This document shows, piece by piece, positions 11,930-24,269 of a DNA stretch of 64,000 nucleotides. A program made the position numbers and the translations under genes. The stretch comes from Uranotaenia lowii (lineage: Eukaryota; Arthropoda; Insecta; Diptera; Culicidae). Every line of letters begins with the position of its first letter. The stretch's first letter is position 1. Under the pieces are notes generated by a model. The model had not been told where the DNA came from. It saw nothing but the letters and a program-made list of their open reading frames with translations, and did not search any database. The stretch is taken from assembly GCF_029784155.1 (NCBI RefSeq), contig NC_073693.1:145826843-145890842 (forward strand), written 5' to 3'.

Positions 11930-13700
11930 ATCCATTCCTCTCTAGCCATCCCCATTTTCCCAACTCTCCCAGCTAAGCTGCAATTATACACTTCCCAGAA
12001 CGAAGTGAAAACAAACCGATACAGTTTTACGACGTTAAAAGCTCCCGTACTTTTCAGATTTTATGACCACCTCCCGAGATAAAATCTAAATTGCAAGTTT
12101 TAGGGCATCCCATAAAACCGAAAGCCAAACCGCCATCTTTTCTCCTCTCATGCCTTCATACCTGAATTGCTCACTGTACTTCTTATCTTCAGCAGGGGAA
12201 GGTACATTTAAAGGTATTTTGCTGTCGTTGTTATTTTTATTCTTTAATGGAGGGAAGCGCTGCAATCTGCCGTCCATCCATTTGCTAGGCCTTACTCACA
12301 CGATCGGGGAGCCATTCAGGAAAAACAAACATTGCCGGGTTTTTGATTCTTGCTCGAGACAGATAAATCTTCCGGTGGACCATCAAAGTTGAAGTTTTGG
12401 CTGCCTCCTCCCACATGATCATCATCGGCCGGCCATTCATTGGTCGTTTGTTGATTCATTAATTCGATCAATCATTCGACCGAAATCCGGAAATTTGGCC
12501 GGTGCTTCATTTGGAGCCGACCGATTGCTGTTAATACGTCCGGCTTGTGTGTTTTGGGGGGGCTACTAAATACTCATTATAAGGGAAGATGTGCTTCGAA
12601 AAATCGTGAGGGAACATGTCGGATTGGTTTCGGAGATGGCTTCAGTTAAAAGCCGAATTTATTTACGGTTTATGAGGAATTTTCCTGTTAAGATTTCGGT
12701 AAGAATGTTAGGTTCGTTAGTATAAAGAGGTCACTTCGATATAAATCTTCAAGTATTTATGCTTTTATTTTCAAATTGATGTGTTAATTAAAAATCTATA
12801 AAAACAATTGACGCTAACAAATTTCAAGAAACCTTCCGTTCCGACTTCGAAATCGTTCATTTTGTCTTCTCACACGTCTCAACCTTTCAATTAATCTTCA
12901 ACAGGAAAGGAAATTCCCCTTGAATAACTTTTCTCCCAAATGCGTTCAAACTCGGATAAGCAACATCTAATGAGCATACTTTTCAAACGAGAGTTCATCC
13001 TATTTATGTTGTAGGTGGGTAGGACTTTAGCCAGATCCGGAGCATGTGGGCGAGCTAAGAATTTCACCGACTCAGACTCAGAGATACATATCATAGATAC
13101 ATCGGTATCTGCATTGAAGAATGTGTTGAACTGGCCCGGGAAGTGAACTTAAGCAAAAGGAAGGAACAACAAAAAAGGGAAACTGAGAGGGGCGAGAACA
13201 AAATTAAACCAAGACCTACAGTAATCTGGAATCTGTGAAGATGAACGAATTTTTCCCGACGGAAGAAGAATAGTTTACTCGAAAGAGGAATGTTAAACGT
13301 TTTCCGAAGAAAGATTCAATTCATCTAGCAGATTTAATGGCTTGTGTTGGAGGAATTAAAATTTTATACATGGACAAAATTATAAACCGTTCGAATGGAT
13401 ATTCATTGAAACATGTTTAACATACTCCATTACCTGTAAAAACTGTAGATACAATTGAAGAGTTCGGAAGATTGCAAAACTTTCCGCTAACAAATTCACA
13501 ATCAATTTATGCTGAAAGGCATTAGTTCCAGTTTGCGTTAGACAATTGAAAGTGAGTGTGATTGAATTTTTCGTTTCTGAATGTTTTCCCGAACCGAGGA
13601 GAAAAAAATGGAAAATGGAAATTTGTTCCTGGAACGCCTTAGAATGTTCCTGATTGAAGTGGCAATCGGTTAAAATGTGCTGTCATCGAATTTTTTCTTT
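11930..13700. other. GC-richer, apparently single-copy region
   Basis: From about 11930 the sequence loses its long A/T runs. No copy of it is seen elsewhere in the window. Short open frames (minus 12891-13094, plus 12150-12392) have no known domain. No splice-site-bounded exon was convincing. Conserved non-coding DNA is one possible reading. Confidence 0.3.
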
Positions 13701-14002
13701 TGCTTTTCGGAATAATCTATGAAAGATTATTTGAGGAGTTGAAAAAGGATCAAAAGATTGATCAAATTGGGTGAAAATTAGTAGAAGTTTTCGTTAGAAA
13801 CTTATCTCAGATAATTTACATCTGAAATAGACGACATTTTCACATACTTTGCGAAAAATATATTTCGTTACCCTTATTGCACTGTTTTTTATTGGTCACT
13901 TTTCCCCTTTTTGTTCAGTCAATTATCCATCCATATTCTTCAGTAGAAAACTTTGGAAGTGTAGAAGTATTTGATTTACATCGAATCAATTTTGTCAAAA
14001 AA

Positions 14003-14022
14003 TTATAATAATAATAATAATA
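14003..14022. repeat. (AAT)n microsatellite
   Basis: Six to seven AAT repeats in a row are visible directly. Confidence 0.9.
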
Positions 14023-14147
14023 TTTACAGTCACTCTCAAAAATGAGAGTACGTACACCCAATTTTAAACCTAATTTTTCTGAAATATTTCCTTCCCATGA
14101 TCTCGAGAATTTTTCATCGAAGTTTAATTCAGCAGATAGATAAATCA

Positions 14148-15084
14148 TAAGGGAGAATGAGGATACTTGATCCCTGGGGATACTTGATTCCTTAGCTATA
14201 TCTCGAAACTGGAATGTCTTACAAAGATCAAATCTTCTAGAAAAATGAGCCAAAATGAGCAAAATAACAATACTTGTAGTTTAAAAAAAATTAACAAAAT
14301 AATTGTTTGAGTTATTGAACTTTGTTTGAAACATTTTACAAAATGTATCTTGAAAATTTTTTCTCATCACTTTAAAATGTTCCTTACATGGGAAAGTTAT
14401 GAAAAAAATATTTGTTCTAATGTATCAATCGTTCGAGCGTGAAATGAACTTCATAATGCAATATTTTCAAAGTAATGAAAAACTCTTAACTTTTTTCAGA
14501 AAAAGTTTTCTAAAATGTTGATTATGGGTACAATTGATCCCCTAGAGTTGGGAACAATTGATCCCCCTTCCAAACGGCATAATCTTCTTCTGAATTGATC
14601 GTTACGATTACTGATTACGAAATAACTAATATTTATACAAAAACTAATATTTATCAAACAATTGTCTGATGAAAAGAGCAAAAATAATTAATTTTCTCTT
14701 AATTATAAAAATAGCGCCTTTAAGTATGTAATGTTATTAGCGTTGAGACAAAGTTATAGAATTTTCTTCTTATGTCTGCTATAAATTATGAAATGAGAAC
14801 AAACATGACCAAAATAGTCAATTAACATTCTATCTTGGGGTTTTGTTTGATTTTTATACAAGGATTAGCGCTTTCTGAATAGAAGATCAGGTCTCCTTCA
14901 AAAGGGAATCAAGTCTCCCCTAACTTCAGAAAAAAACGCAATTTTTTTACTCCCACGAAAATGCTTCTAGTTCATCAACGGGTTCAAGTATCGTTCTAAT
15001 TTTTGGAGTATAGAAACTTGAAGTTACAAGCTGTCAGAAAATGTCAAATACGGCGAGTTGCTATTTTTTTTCCACTTTCCCCTA
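14148..15084 (-). mobile_element. TAGGGGA-ended TIR element, family A copy 2 (inverted)
   Basis: This is the reverse complement of the element at 8627-9590 along nearly its whole length. At the terminus corresponding to copy 1's left end it lacks about 40 bp. The other terminus reads TAAGGGAGAATGAGGATACT. The two copies face each other 4.6 kb apart and could pair as a large inverted repeat. Confidence 0.85.
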
Positions 15085-16330
15085 CAGTTTATAAACATAC
15101 GTACATATAGTTTTTTGAGCGTGTCAAAATTGAGTCTACACATCTGATACTTTTGTAACTCGATCATAGTAAAAATTATTGTGAAACTTTTTTTCTTGTC
15201 AAACTCAATTCAAAAAGCTCATCAGCCGCTATATTGTATATACATTATTAAAAATTTGATCCGTAATTTTTTGTGATAAAATTTAAAAAACTAATCATGT
15301 AAGTATAGCATTTTGCTGTAATTTCGCTCATTCTACAATGTAAAAAATCAGCAGAAATTCAGAAAGCAATGTTTTATTTCAAAACTCATTAATGAATGCT
15401 TGTTGTGTTTAAAAATTCTCCTGAAAATCAGAGGCAAACTTGCTAAGGGAACACAGGAACTCTGAACAATCCCTTGTATTCAGGACAAGGTTCTCCTGAA
15501 TCGCTGAAGACATAATGTTTAAGTGAAAATACTACCTCACCAAATAAGGCAAATGAAAACAAAAAAGTTTTAATATGTGAAAATCAAATTATAATATTTA
15601 AAACAATCTTTGTGTTTCAATATTTATGGGAAAATTAGAAGATTTAAGAAAAAGGGGGAAACGGAAGCATAATTCTCAAGAAACTATAGAAGGAGCACGT
15701 TTCGAGCCCACAGGCATATTTCAAAACTCTTGCTTATTCCAGAAGAAAACCGTTTCGATCCTACAGGCGAGTTTGACAGTTGTATTCCTGAGCGGTTTTT
15801 CTGTCCTGAAATCGTCCTGTAATAACAGCTGTTTAAAATACTAGCAAAATCGTCTTGATAACAGGATAAAAATTTAAGTGTGTAGACCTAGCAAAAAATA
15901 GTTAGATTTTAAACAGTTTTTGCATATTAAATCGATAGTTTTTTTTCTTCACTTTAAATAGACAAAGTATTTCAAGCAGTCAAAACTGTTTCAATAGCTT
16001 TGTGTCATACATCAAACGATACCTTTTAAACTCAACTAGTATTTAATAGAGAGTTTTGAAGAAAGATTAATTTTTCTGAAATTCTACTGCATTTTTAATT
16101 CTAATTTACAATTAACGAAATTACAGTAAAAAAGCTCGTCCTACATGATTTTTTCTAATTCCATTAAAAAAAACAGCATATCATCTTTGTAAGAATATTA
16201 GTATAGTATGCGCTGTTGATGACCTTTTTGAATAGAGTATGAAAAGGAAAAAAAGTTAAAATATAATTTTTACTATGATTGAATCACTCAATGTTGGCAC
16301 CCTTGAAAAAATGACTTTTTCTCTATTTGG
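15085..16330. other. Unassigned AT-rich DNA
   Basis: No gene or structured repeat recognised. The 72-codon frame at 15626-15844 shows no known motif. Confidence 0.4.
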
Positions 16331-16334
16331 TGTG

Positions 16335-16450
16335 TGTTTGTGGTTCCACTCCTTTTTCGGTACTCGAAATTGAGTTGGACCGTGTTTCAAAACACAGTTG
16401 GATTCTATGAACTTAAAATTGAGTTCCATTTTTCTTTCTAGCGATGGTTC
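16335..16450 (+). repeat. Single arm related to the 17171-17518 foldback
   Basis: The tract running from CGGTACTCGAAATTGAG through GATTCTATGAACTT to GAGTTCCA aligns with the right arm of the foldback at 17363-17518 in the same orientation, with moderate divergence. Confidence 0.6.
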
Positions 16451-16732
16451 GAAACGGAATTCAAGTGCGAACTCAAAACTAATCCCATTTTTCCTTCGGC
16501 GATGGAGCAAAACTGAGATTGACTCTACAAAATTAAAAATTTTACTCTCTTTGTGCATGTTGAACTTATAGCACTTAGCGAATTAATTTTGAGTTCGACT
16601 ACTGAACTGTATTTTGAGTAGCTACATGTAAAGGCATGAAAAAAGTTCAAATTGAGGTTCGACTGTTGAACTTAGTTTTGAGTATATGCATCAGCATTAT
16701 TGAAATTATTCTATACACATAAATTAACTTGT

Positions 16733-16825
16733 TAAAAAAATCTCAGTGAAACTCCATGTTTCTTTGAAGAGATCGAATTTACTTACTTTTGAGGCGTACA
16801 TCTTGCAAGGAAATGATGGCTACAC
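16733..16825 (-). repeat. SINE 3' fragment
   Basis: The tract TCTCAGTGAAACTCCATG followed by TTTCTTTGAAGAGAT matches the 3' half of the SINE at 2124-2366 in the same orientation. Box A and box B are absent, so it is a truncated copy. Confidence 0.5.
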
Positions 16826-17170
16826 GCTCCTTTTTCAAACTCCAAACTAAGCTGTTTTGGTTTAAAACAGCACATCAGTGACAGTCTTCAATTTGAGTTT
16901 GCATTGGTTCGAGTTGGCATAATCAAAACTAAAGTCGAAAGGCGAACTTTAATTAGAATTATTTTCAAGCGTTTTTTCGTAGCCACTCAATTGCCGCACG
17001 GCTGAAGAAGTGAACTCGCTAAGTGCTTTCAGTTCAACATACACAAAGTAGTTTAATTTTTAGTTCATACGGCCAAACTCAGTTTTGCCTCCTTGTCGAA
17101 GCAAAAAAAGGATAAGTTTTGAATCGCAGTTTGAACTCCGTTTTGAACCTTCATCGCAAGAAAGAAAAAT

Positions 17171-17518
17171 GAAACTCAACTTTAAGTACATACCTAGTAA
17201 AAACTATGTTTTGAACCACGGTCAAACTCAATTTTAAGCAACAAAAAAGTGGCATGTATATGATTTATCTTAACGTTGCAGATTGCCCGTTGTTATCCGG
17301 ACATGCCCGAATATTTGAAAAAAAATTTGACTGGACTGCAAAATTGAGGGCCGGACTATCCCCAAATTTTGTTTCAAATATGCGGGCATGTCCGGATAAC
17401 AACAGGCAATCTGCAACTTTGGAATAAACCATATACACGCTCCTTTTTGGTACTCAAAACTAAGTTTGACCATGGTTCAAAGCAAAGTTCGATTCTATGA
17501 ACTTTAAGTTGAGTTCCA
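17171..17518. mobile_element. Foldback element, arms of about 155 nt
   Basis: The left arm 17171-17328 and right arm 17363-17518 are inverted copies around a 34-nt spacer. The inner 54 nt of each arm (GTTGCAGATTGCC...) differ at only three positions, while the outer 100 nt are more diverged. The inner segment contains the GTTGCnAGATTGCCCG motif of the GTTGCC-ended family, so one element may have been acquired inside another before or during inverted duplication. Confidence 0.75.
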
Positions 17519-19977
17519 GATCTTATTTATTTTGTAGAGCTACTTCTTCAAACCGAATTCGAATAATTCTAACTCTACTTATTCTAAACCCTTGTTTCGA
17601 AATATTAGGAAAACGTTTGTTTTTCAAATTATTTCCCTGAAAACCAGTCAAAATTTGGTACGTTCATATATAATTTGGAATCAGAATCCTGCCTTCTAAC
17701 AAGTATTTTTTTAAACTAAGAGAAAAAAAAATTCCATATTTCATAAAATATTTTTTATTGAAATTGCTCAAATAACTCAACCTTTTTTCTTTTTTCAAAT
17801 AAAAATTACAGGGCACAAACTTATTTTATCCTGTTGTAGTGAGAAACAATAAAAAAATTGATTAATCATTGAGAATTAGTCTAGAAGAGTAAATGAAAAA
17901 TAGGGGGTCGAAGTGAAACTGATATTGATCAAGTTTTTTTTTTAATTTGCTTATTTTGAAGAAAACTTTAAAACTATTTTTTTACAAATTCTCCAAACAA
18001 CAAAAAAAAAAATTAATCTCTCTTGAATTTAAGCATAGGATGTTGTTTTTTCATAAAATTCGTGTATTTTGAATAAGGTTGAATGATTGAAAATTGAATC
18101 AAAATGAAAAAAAATTAATGCATATCTTAAAAAAAATTTATTTTCACAAAAGATTTTTAAGCAAAAAGTGCATTTGAATTCCATTAGGTACGTTGTTTTC
18201 TTGAGCATATGGATAAATTCAGAATGCAAGAATTTTTTTCAGCATGTATCCGGGCCGGGCTTTCATATAAAAACTTACAAAATCCAGATATTTCATTTCT
18301 AAATTGACGACTTAAATACAGTTAATATCCGGGCCAATTTTTTCAAAACTCAGAAATAACTCAACCAAAATCAAAATTAAAAAAATATAAAAAAATTTTT
18401 TTTATCAAAATTTAAAGACAGATTTTAAATCGTATTAAAGGCTTCTTTTTATGATTATTTAGGCAAAACTTGTTGAAAAAATTTAGTTTTGAGGGCATAA
18501 ATAAAATATTTTCACAATACAATATTTTTGTTTGATTTGTAATATAAAGTGAATTCAGTCAAAATCCGTCCTTTTTTCAATAAAATCCGGGAATTCGGTT
18601 TGAAAAAGTAGCTCTACAAATTTAATAAAATCTAATAATATCTTAATCGAAATTTCAAAGTCATTCAAAATACTTTTCAAAACCTTTATTCAAGTAAATT
18701 ACAATATTTTTTTAGAATTTTCTCAAATATTTTGCGCTTAAATCAGTTATAAACACACTGTTTTCAATTCCTTTCACTTTTAATCACAATTTTTTGTGAA
18801 CATCCACACGTTTCCTAGATTATTTAATTTAAGATGATGTTCTTTAAAACAACTTTATGTGTCACAGAGAAAAAAAAGATTCCTCAAATATATTTTTCTA
18901 AGTAGCTGCACCTAAAACACTCGTTCCTCCCAAGAAGTATTAATTTGACACTGAAACTAACAATAGATATGTATTAAATCATGAAATATCCCTATTTTTA
19001 TTCTATCTATGTCGTTGAAATCCTTATAATAGGAATAAATATGAAGTTACAGTTCTGTCCTGTTACTTTTTTATATTTGAATGTTACAAATGTGCTTTTT
19101 AAACTCAAGAGTAAGAAAAAAAAATTCAAAATTGCAATGTGTGGCTAAAAAAAATCACCTTATTTTCATTTTAATTTTCGTTAGCATCAATTTGCTAGTC
19201 AACTTTTTGTGAAAAATTAGAGTTCTTTTTCTTTAACATAAGATTGTAATGTAACGAAAATATGATCTATGGTTATATTTAAAGTACTGTAACAGTACTT
19301 TTTTAATAAAAAACTTAAATGACCCATTTATTACATTTTTAAGACTGTTTTCAAATGACCTTTCGATATTATCTTTTAATTTTCTCCAAAACTTCAACTA
19401 CATTCATGTATTTTTTGGAAACTTTTCTCACAGCGACTTGCTTTTTAAAGTGGTTTATTAAGAGAAAAACTTTTTCTATATATTTAAATATTAAGAAATA
19501 AAAGTAAGAGATTATATTTGCGGCTCAAATTGTATTCATTTTCTACTCTCGAGTTTACACGCGATTAAAATTTAAAACTTTAGTTTAATACTTTATTTTT
19601 GAATAACTAAGCAGCTTTAATCTTGAATATTTTTTTCAGTCTGTAAAGCCTTGATCGACTAAGACGGTGTAAGTCATTAATTTGCAATATAAAACCAACA
19701 AAATATATTTACTTAGCTTAATTTTCGCTTAAAAATAAAGTTCAAGTTCCTAAACCAATAGACAATGATCATAAATATTGTTTTTACTATAAGAATCCTG
19801 TGAATATTTTTTTCAAATTAAAATCTTTGTTTTTCAAAGAACGAAATCTTAATTTTTTTTTATATTTGTTGTTTCTGATGATTTTTGTTTCCACTGACTC
19901 TGATTAGATATTAAATTTAAATTTTGTATCAAAAATTTTATGAAGAGATTAATCAACGTAATTTATGTTTGTTACTA
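17519..19977. other. AT-rich desert with a GTTGCC-family fragment
   Basis: Mostly structureless AT-rich DNA. The stretch 18222-18610 carries TTTTTTTCAGCATGTATCCG and a later AAAATCCGGGAATTCGG, resembling internal parts of the GTTGCC-ended family copy at 45452-46008. No ends are resolved. Confidence 0.4.
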
Positions 19978-20171
19978 TTTTCTATCGGCCTTAGTTGTGA
20001 AAAGTGATGTCCTTTTAAATAGGGTTATCTGGATATTATGATTTTTTTATAGATGTATAGTTCCACCATTTTTCATTTTCCATTTCCTTCTATCCATCTA
20101 TAAAAAAAAATCAAAATCTCAGATGTCCCTACTAAAACGGACATCACTTTTCACCGATAAGGCCGATAAAT
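19978..20171. mobile_element. Small foldback MITE, arms of about 80 nt
   Basis: The left arm (19978-20062) and right arm (20086-20171) are inverted. Both carry CTATCGGCC or its decayed form at the outer edge, AAAAGTGATGTCC in the middle and TTTTTTTATAGATG at the centre. The spacer is about 24 nt of T-rich sequence. No TSD is evident. Confidence 0.75.
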
Positions 20172-20869
20172 AAGAGAATCAAGATAAATAAAAGAATCAG
20201 GAATCCTTAATGAAATTCTCACATTGATATGTTTATCTTGATTATAAAACTTAACTTCGAGCTGAAACTCAATCTGAATTTTTTATTTGAATTTCGAATT
20301 TGAATCCTGCCGTTTAAACCTGAGTTCTGAATTTAAGAACGATTTTTAAATTTAAGTTCCAGATATGAAATTCTTATTGTTATGAACCAATAAGCAAAAT
20401 TTGTATCAAAACCCTCAACCAGAAATTTTTTATAAGGATTCTGAATTTTCAGCTTTTAATGTGAATTCATTCTTCAGTTATTTATTTGAAAATCAATTCA
20501 TAAATCTATATAAAAATTGCGAATGACTGTTTCAGATTTCTGGATCATCGTTAATTATGAAACTTCTTTTAGTTTCAATTCTGCATAAGAATTAAATATT
20601 GAAATGATGTAATAGTGGTAATTTTAATATTTTTTAACATTCCGAAATGATGAGTTTCGAATATGGAAAATGCATCTAGTCGATGTTTAAAATGCAAAAT
20701 AAAGATTCGAATCAGGTTTTTTTTCAATGATGCTCCAAACTGAATTGCAACAAAAAAAAATTGATTAAAGAATCCGAAATCCAATCACAGGCATCTAATT
20801 TTATAAGTATAAGCAAATTTGGAATCACAAAGTCTAGAGTAATTCTAAGCTAAGCATACTTAATATTTT

Positions 20870-21128
20870 TTGTTAACAATCGGGCCATGCAATTTCGGAT
20901 TTTTCCCCCAAATCCATCAATATCAAAATTATTTAATAAAAATAATGGAAAAAGCACTTGAAAATCGATTTTTTCTATCATTTTTCCCAAAAAATCGATC
21001 TTGTTAATTTTGATGAAATTTGCTCAAAAATTGGAAGTAAAATACTTATGAATCAATTCAAATTTTCGTTTGATTTTGCAAATAGGGTGAACAAAATCGG
21101 GCAACATCTGGACTATCTGGCAAGCTTA
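20870..21128. mobile_element. Possible GTTGCC-family copy
   Basis: The right side reads ATCGGGCAACATCTGG, then CTATCTGGCAAGCTTA, resembling the CTGGCAACCTTA end of the family. The left end is not resolved. Strongly diverged. Confidence 0.3.
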
Positions 21129-22130
21129 GTCATATCTTATTGAAATTCGTTATTTGAGACTAAATTTGTATCAACAAGTGAACATTTTTTTTAAAAAGCG
21201 GTAGTCGAATTGTGGACCTGGAAAATGATTTCGAGATTTTGGCTTTAGTTCTAAGTCGAGATTATTACTCTTGAATCATTTTAGCGGTTCATCAAAATTT
21301 GATTAAGAATTAGAAATTTTGAGAGAAGAATCCCCCTTCAACCGTTCCTATGGCCACGAACAGAGGTTAATTGGTCATTTGATGGAACTCAACAATAGGT
21401 TTTCAGTAATTTGTTTGTTTGTGTCCGTGCACCTATGAAAAAGCGCTTCACAAATTCTTTGTTAGAAAATGAATTTAACTGGCTTCATTTTTTATGGAAA
21501 AAGATCCATATAACATGAAATAGTAATAGCGTTGATAAGTTTAATTTTTTCAAAAGACAGTTTATTCACAATCCTTAAAAATATTTGTGTTAAGTGTATT
21601 GAAATTATTATTTTACGACGGACTTCTCTCAAAACAAGAACTTTCGGGAAGATGATACTTAAGTCCGTACAAATAATGTCAAAAAGTGGCAAACATACGA
21701 TTATACTTAATTACATTTTAACTTCACAGAATAGTATTAATTTACAGTTCATGCTGGGAGATTGCAGAAACTAAAAATATAAATTTTTCTAAGCGTTCCT
21801 ATATAGATTGTAGATGTGGACAAAGTTGTTTCCAAAGCACATCGAAGTCAGAAAAATTATAGATAAATGCAGACCTTCGCAGACCAAGGTAGGGCGTTGA
21901 CCTTCATTTATTAATGAACTGAGAGATTTTTCTGATCGTATTGGTTTATCTTTTTCATTTGTTTATTAAATGAAGATGTTTATACAATTTCAATTTGAAG
22001 AATTGTGATATCAACTTGAAATGTACACAGATAAGTCTAAAATACACGTGAATGATTTGATAAAAAGTCCTGAACTTCTGAAATCCAAACAAATCCGTTT
22101 AAACTAAACAGAGCCGGAAATTCGAGCCAA
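21129..22130. other. Unassigned AT-rich DNA
   Basis: No gene or repeat boundary seen. The opposed 66- and 80-codon frames at 21492-21774 mirror each other and show no known motif. Confidence 0.4.
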
Positions 22131-23070
22131 TTGCCGAAACAAACATAGGGAAATCCAATACCAGATTTAGATACTATCAGTTTCCCCTCCTCAATTTCTT
22201 CCACCAGTAGTGCAGGGAGACACGGTTCTAAGTACGAGCGTCAACTAATGGATAAATTCCCTTCATCGTTTTCATTTTTACAACTCGCCTTGTGTCTCTG
22301 CAAGGCCCAAAGAATCAGATCGTAAATCCCGAACAAACATTCACGGTTTCAGCGCAGTTCATCCGCTTTCCGGAACGTTAAAGTCTGCTATCTCTGTACC
22401 GAGCACAGTTGTGGTGGGTAATGGAAGTGTGCTCGAAGAGACAAGCAAAAAGAAAAAAAGAAACGTTTCCCACTTTTCCAGAAACCAGCCAGCAGGATGG
22501 TGGGAAAACGGAATCGGAAAAACGGCGTCACACGCACGAGGCACCATTAAACTGTCATGCGAAGGTACCTACTTTTAAACTCCGCCGCCGATATTTCGGG
22601 ACATTAGGATTGGCTCCGAATCCTACTGTCAGCAGCAGCAATAGTAAGGAAGAGCCAAAAATACTACCGAAGGATTAACGGTAAGATGACACAGGAAGTC
22701 GAACGTCTCCCGAACCGTATCTGTTTTCCCAAAAAAAAGAAAAACGAAAAGAAGCACGACAGAAGGAAAAAAAAGAAGTAATCGAGTCGAAACCAGAACT
22801 GGATTGGTAAAAGGTTTTTCTAAAAATATCTGGCTCCGGTTTGTTTGTTGGTGACATCGTCTGGGATCGATGAAAATCGGAAGCCGAGAAAATTTTATCG
22901 AGGGTGACTGGAAAAATCTCGTTCCGGGATCGGATTTTCACTGATTTTACCTTAACGATACAGGCAGGAGCACTAATGGCTCAGTATTTACCAATCGATT
23001 CCTTGGCTCGAGAAAGTTTACGCTTTGCTTAGTCGGTTCGAGGTGATCTCTGGGTTATGTTTGTTCGGAG
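22130..23070. other. GC-richer, apparently single-copy island
   Basis: Base composition is clearly higher in GC than the flanks and no second copy was noticed. The overlapping frames at 22359-22547 (minus), 22409-22678 (plus) and 22675-22941 (minus) are basic and of low complexity, without domains. A conserved non-coding or cis-regulatory segment is possible. Confidence 0.3.
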
Positions 23071-24078
23071 GTTGGTTTATTGTGAAGAATTTGGGATTGA
23101 TTTGAAGTCAAATTTATATGTTACGAGCCTAAGTTAACTGTTAACATTACGCCACATTCATAACTAAAATAAATTAGCTTATTGTCATTTTATTCTTTTC
23201 TAATACATTTTTCTTTTCTCTTTTTCTTCTTCATTTCAGGTATGGTGAACTTCAAATTTTAACGGGTAAAATACATTAAAATATAAGTATTTTTTCTACT
23301 CTGGAATCTTACTTCTTCTTTTTCAAAACAAAACAGTTATAATTTTAATGATGTTATACCTGATTGGAACGGAAGATCTCAGAAGAATGAACCATTTTGT
23401 CAAAATATTCCTTCAAACATTCTAGTCAATCAAATTCATGATATTTTAAATTTTAAAACGAGATCCTTAAATGTGCAACACATTTATTATTAGTACACAA
23501 TACGAAAAAAAATCTGTAAAATCACATCACAAGTGATGTAAATAAAAAGAAGCACCATTTATGACGGAATTTTCAGTACTAGTTGGAAATTACAGCCCAG
23601 TAAAATTTTGCGACGTGTTAAATAAAAATGATGTAAATTATAGAATCACTGAATAAAGGAAGAACAACTTTCCAGTTGGATTTTGTATTTTCTTTCAATA
23701 TGAATCAAAAACGGAATTTTCTCATCTCTAAATTAAAATAAAATCTTTCTAATAGGTATTAACATAATTTTCTTTTATTTAGTGAAATTGATTTTTTATC
23801 CTAAAATTTTTATTAGAAGTTACATTTACATTCTTATTTTCTTCCGAAGAACCGGATCCAAAGATGAGTAACGTGAAACTGCTTCCAGAACTGCATCCTT
23901 GCTTCTCAAAGATCTCCAGAAACCAACTAAACCGATAAACTTACTGACCTAATCCATGAAATTACTAAAAGCTCTAGCAAGCCCCATCCCTACAAAAAAT
24001 TTGTTGCTAGGATGCAGAGGTGACCTCGGTCCTAAAGCGCAAATTTCTATCTTTCATCCCTTTCTCTTATTTTCCTCT

Positions 24079-24255
24079 CTATCTATTGACTACTAGGACG
24101 TGGCCGGCGCCGTTATTGATGTATAAAGAGAGAGCATCAGTTTTGTTCATTGTGAATGTGTTGTCAATCCCAGACACCATTCTTTTGACCTCTGGGCAAA
24201 ATTGATGGCCTTGGTCAATCACGGAGTAGCAACCATTGGTGATGTAGAATTCATT
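24079..24255 (-). pseudogene. Open 58-codon segment, unknown protein
   Basis: On the minus strand an open frame runs from just after TAG (24256-24258) to TAG (24079-24081). It reads NEFYITNGCYSVIDQGHQFC, continues with PEVKRMVSGIDN and ends in YINNGAGHVLVVNR. The composition is protein-like and lacks the Lys/Phe/Asn-rich look of chance frames in this window. There is no ATG at its head. It could be a relic of a coding region carried by the retro-insertion, or chance. No family is recognised. Confidence 0.3.
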
Positions 24256-24269
24256 CTACTGAGCCACAC

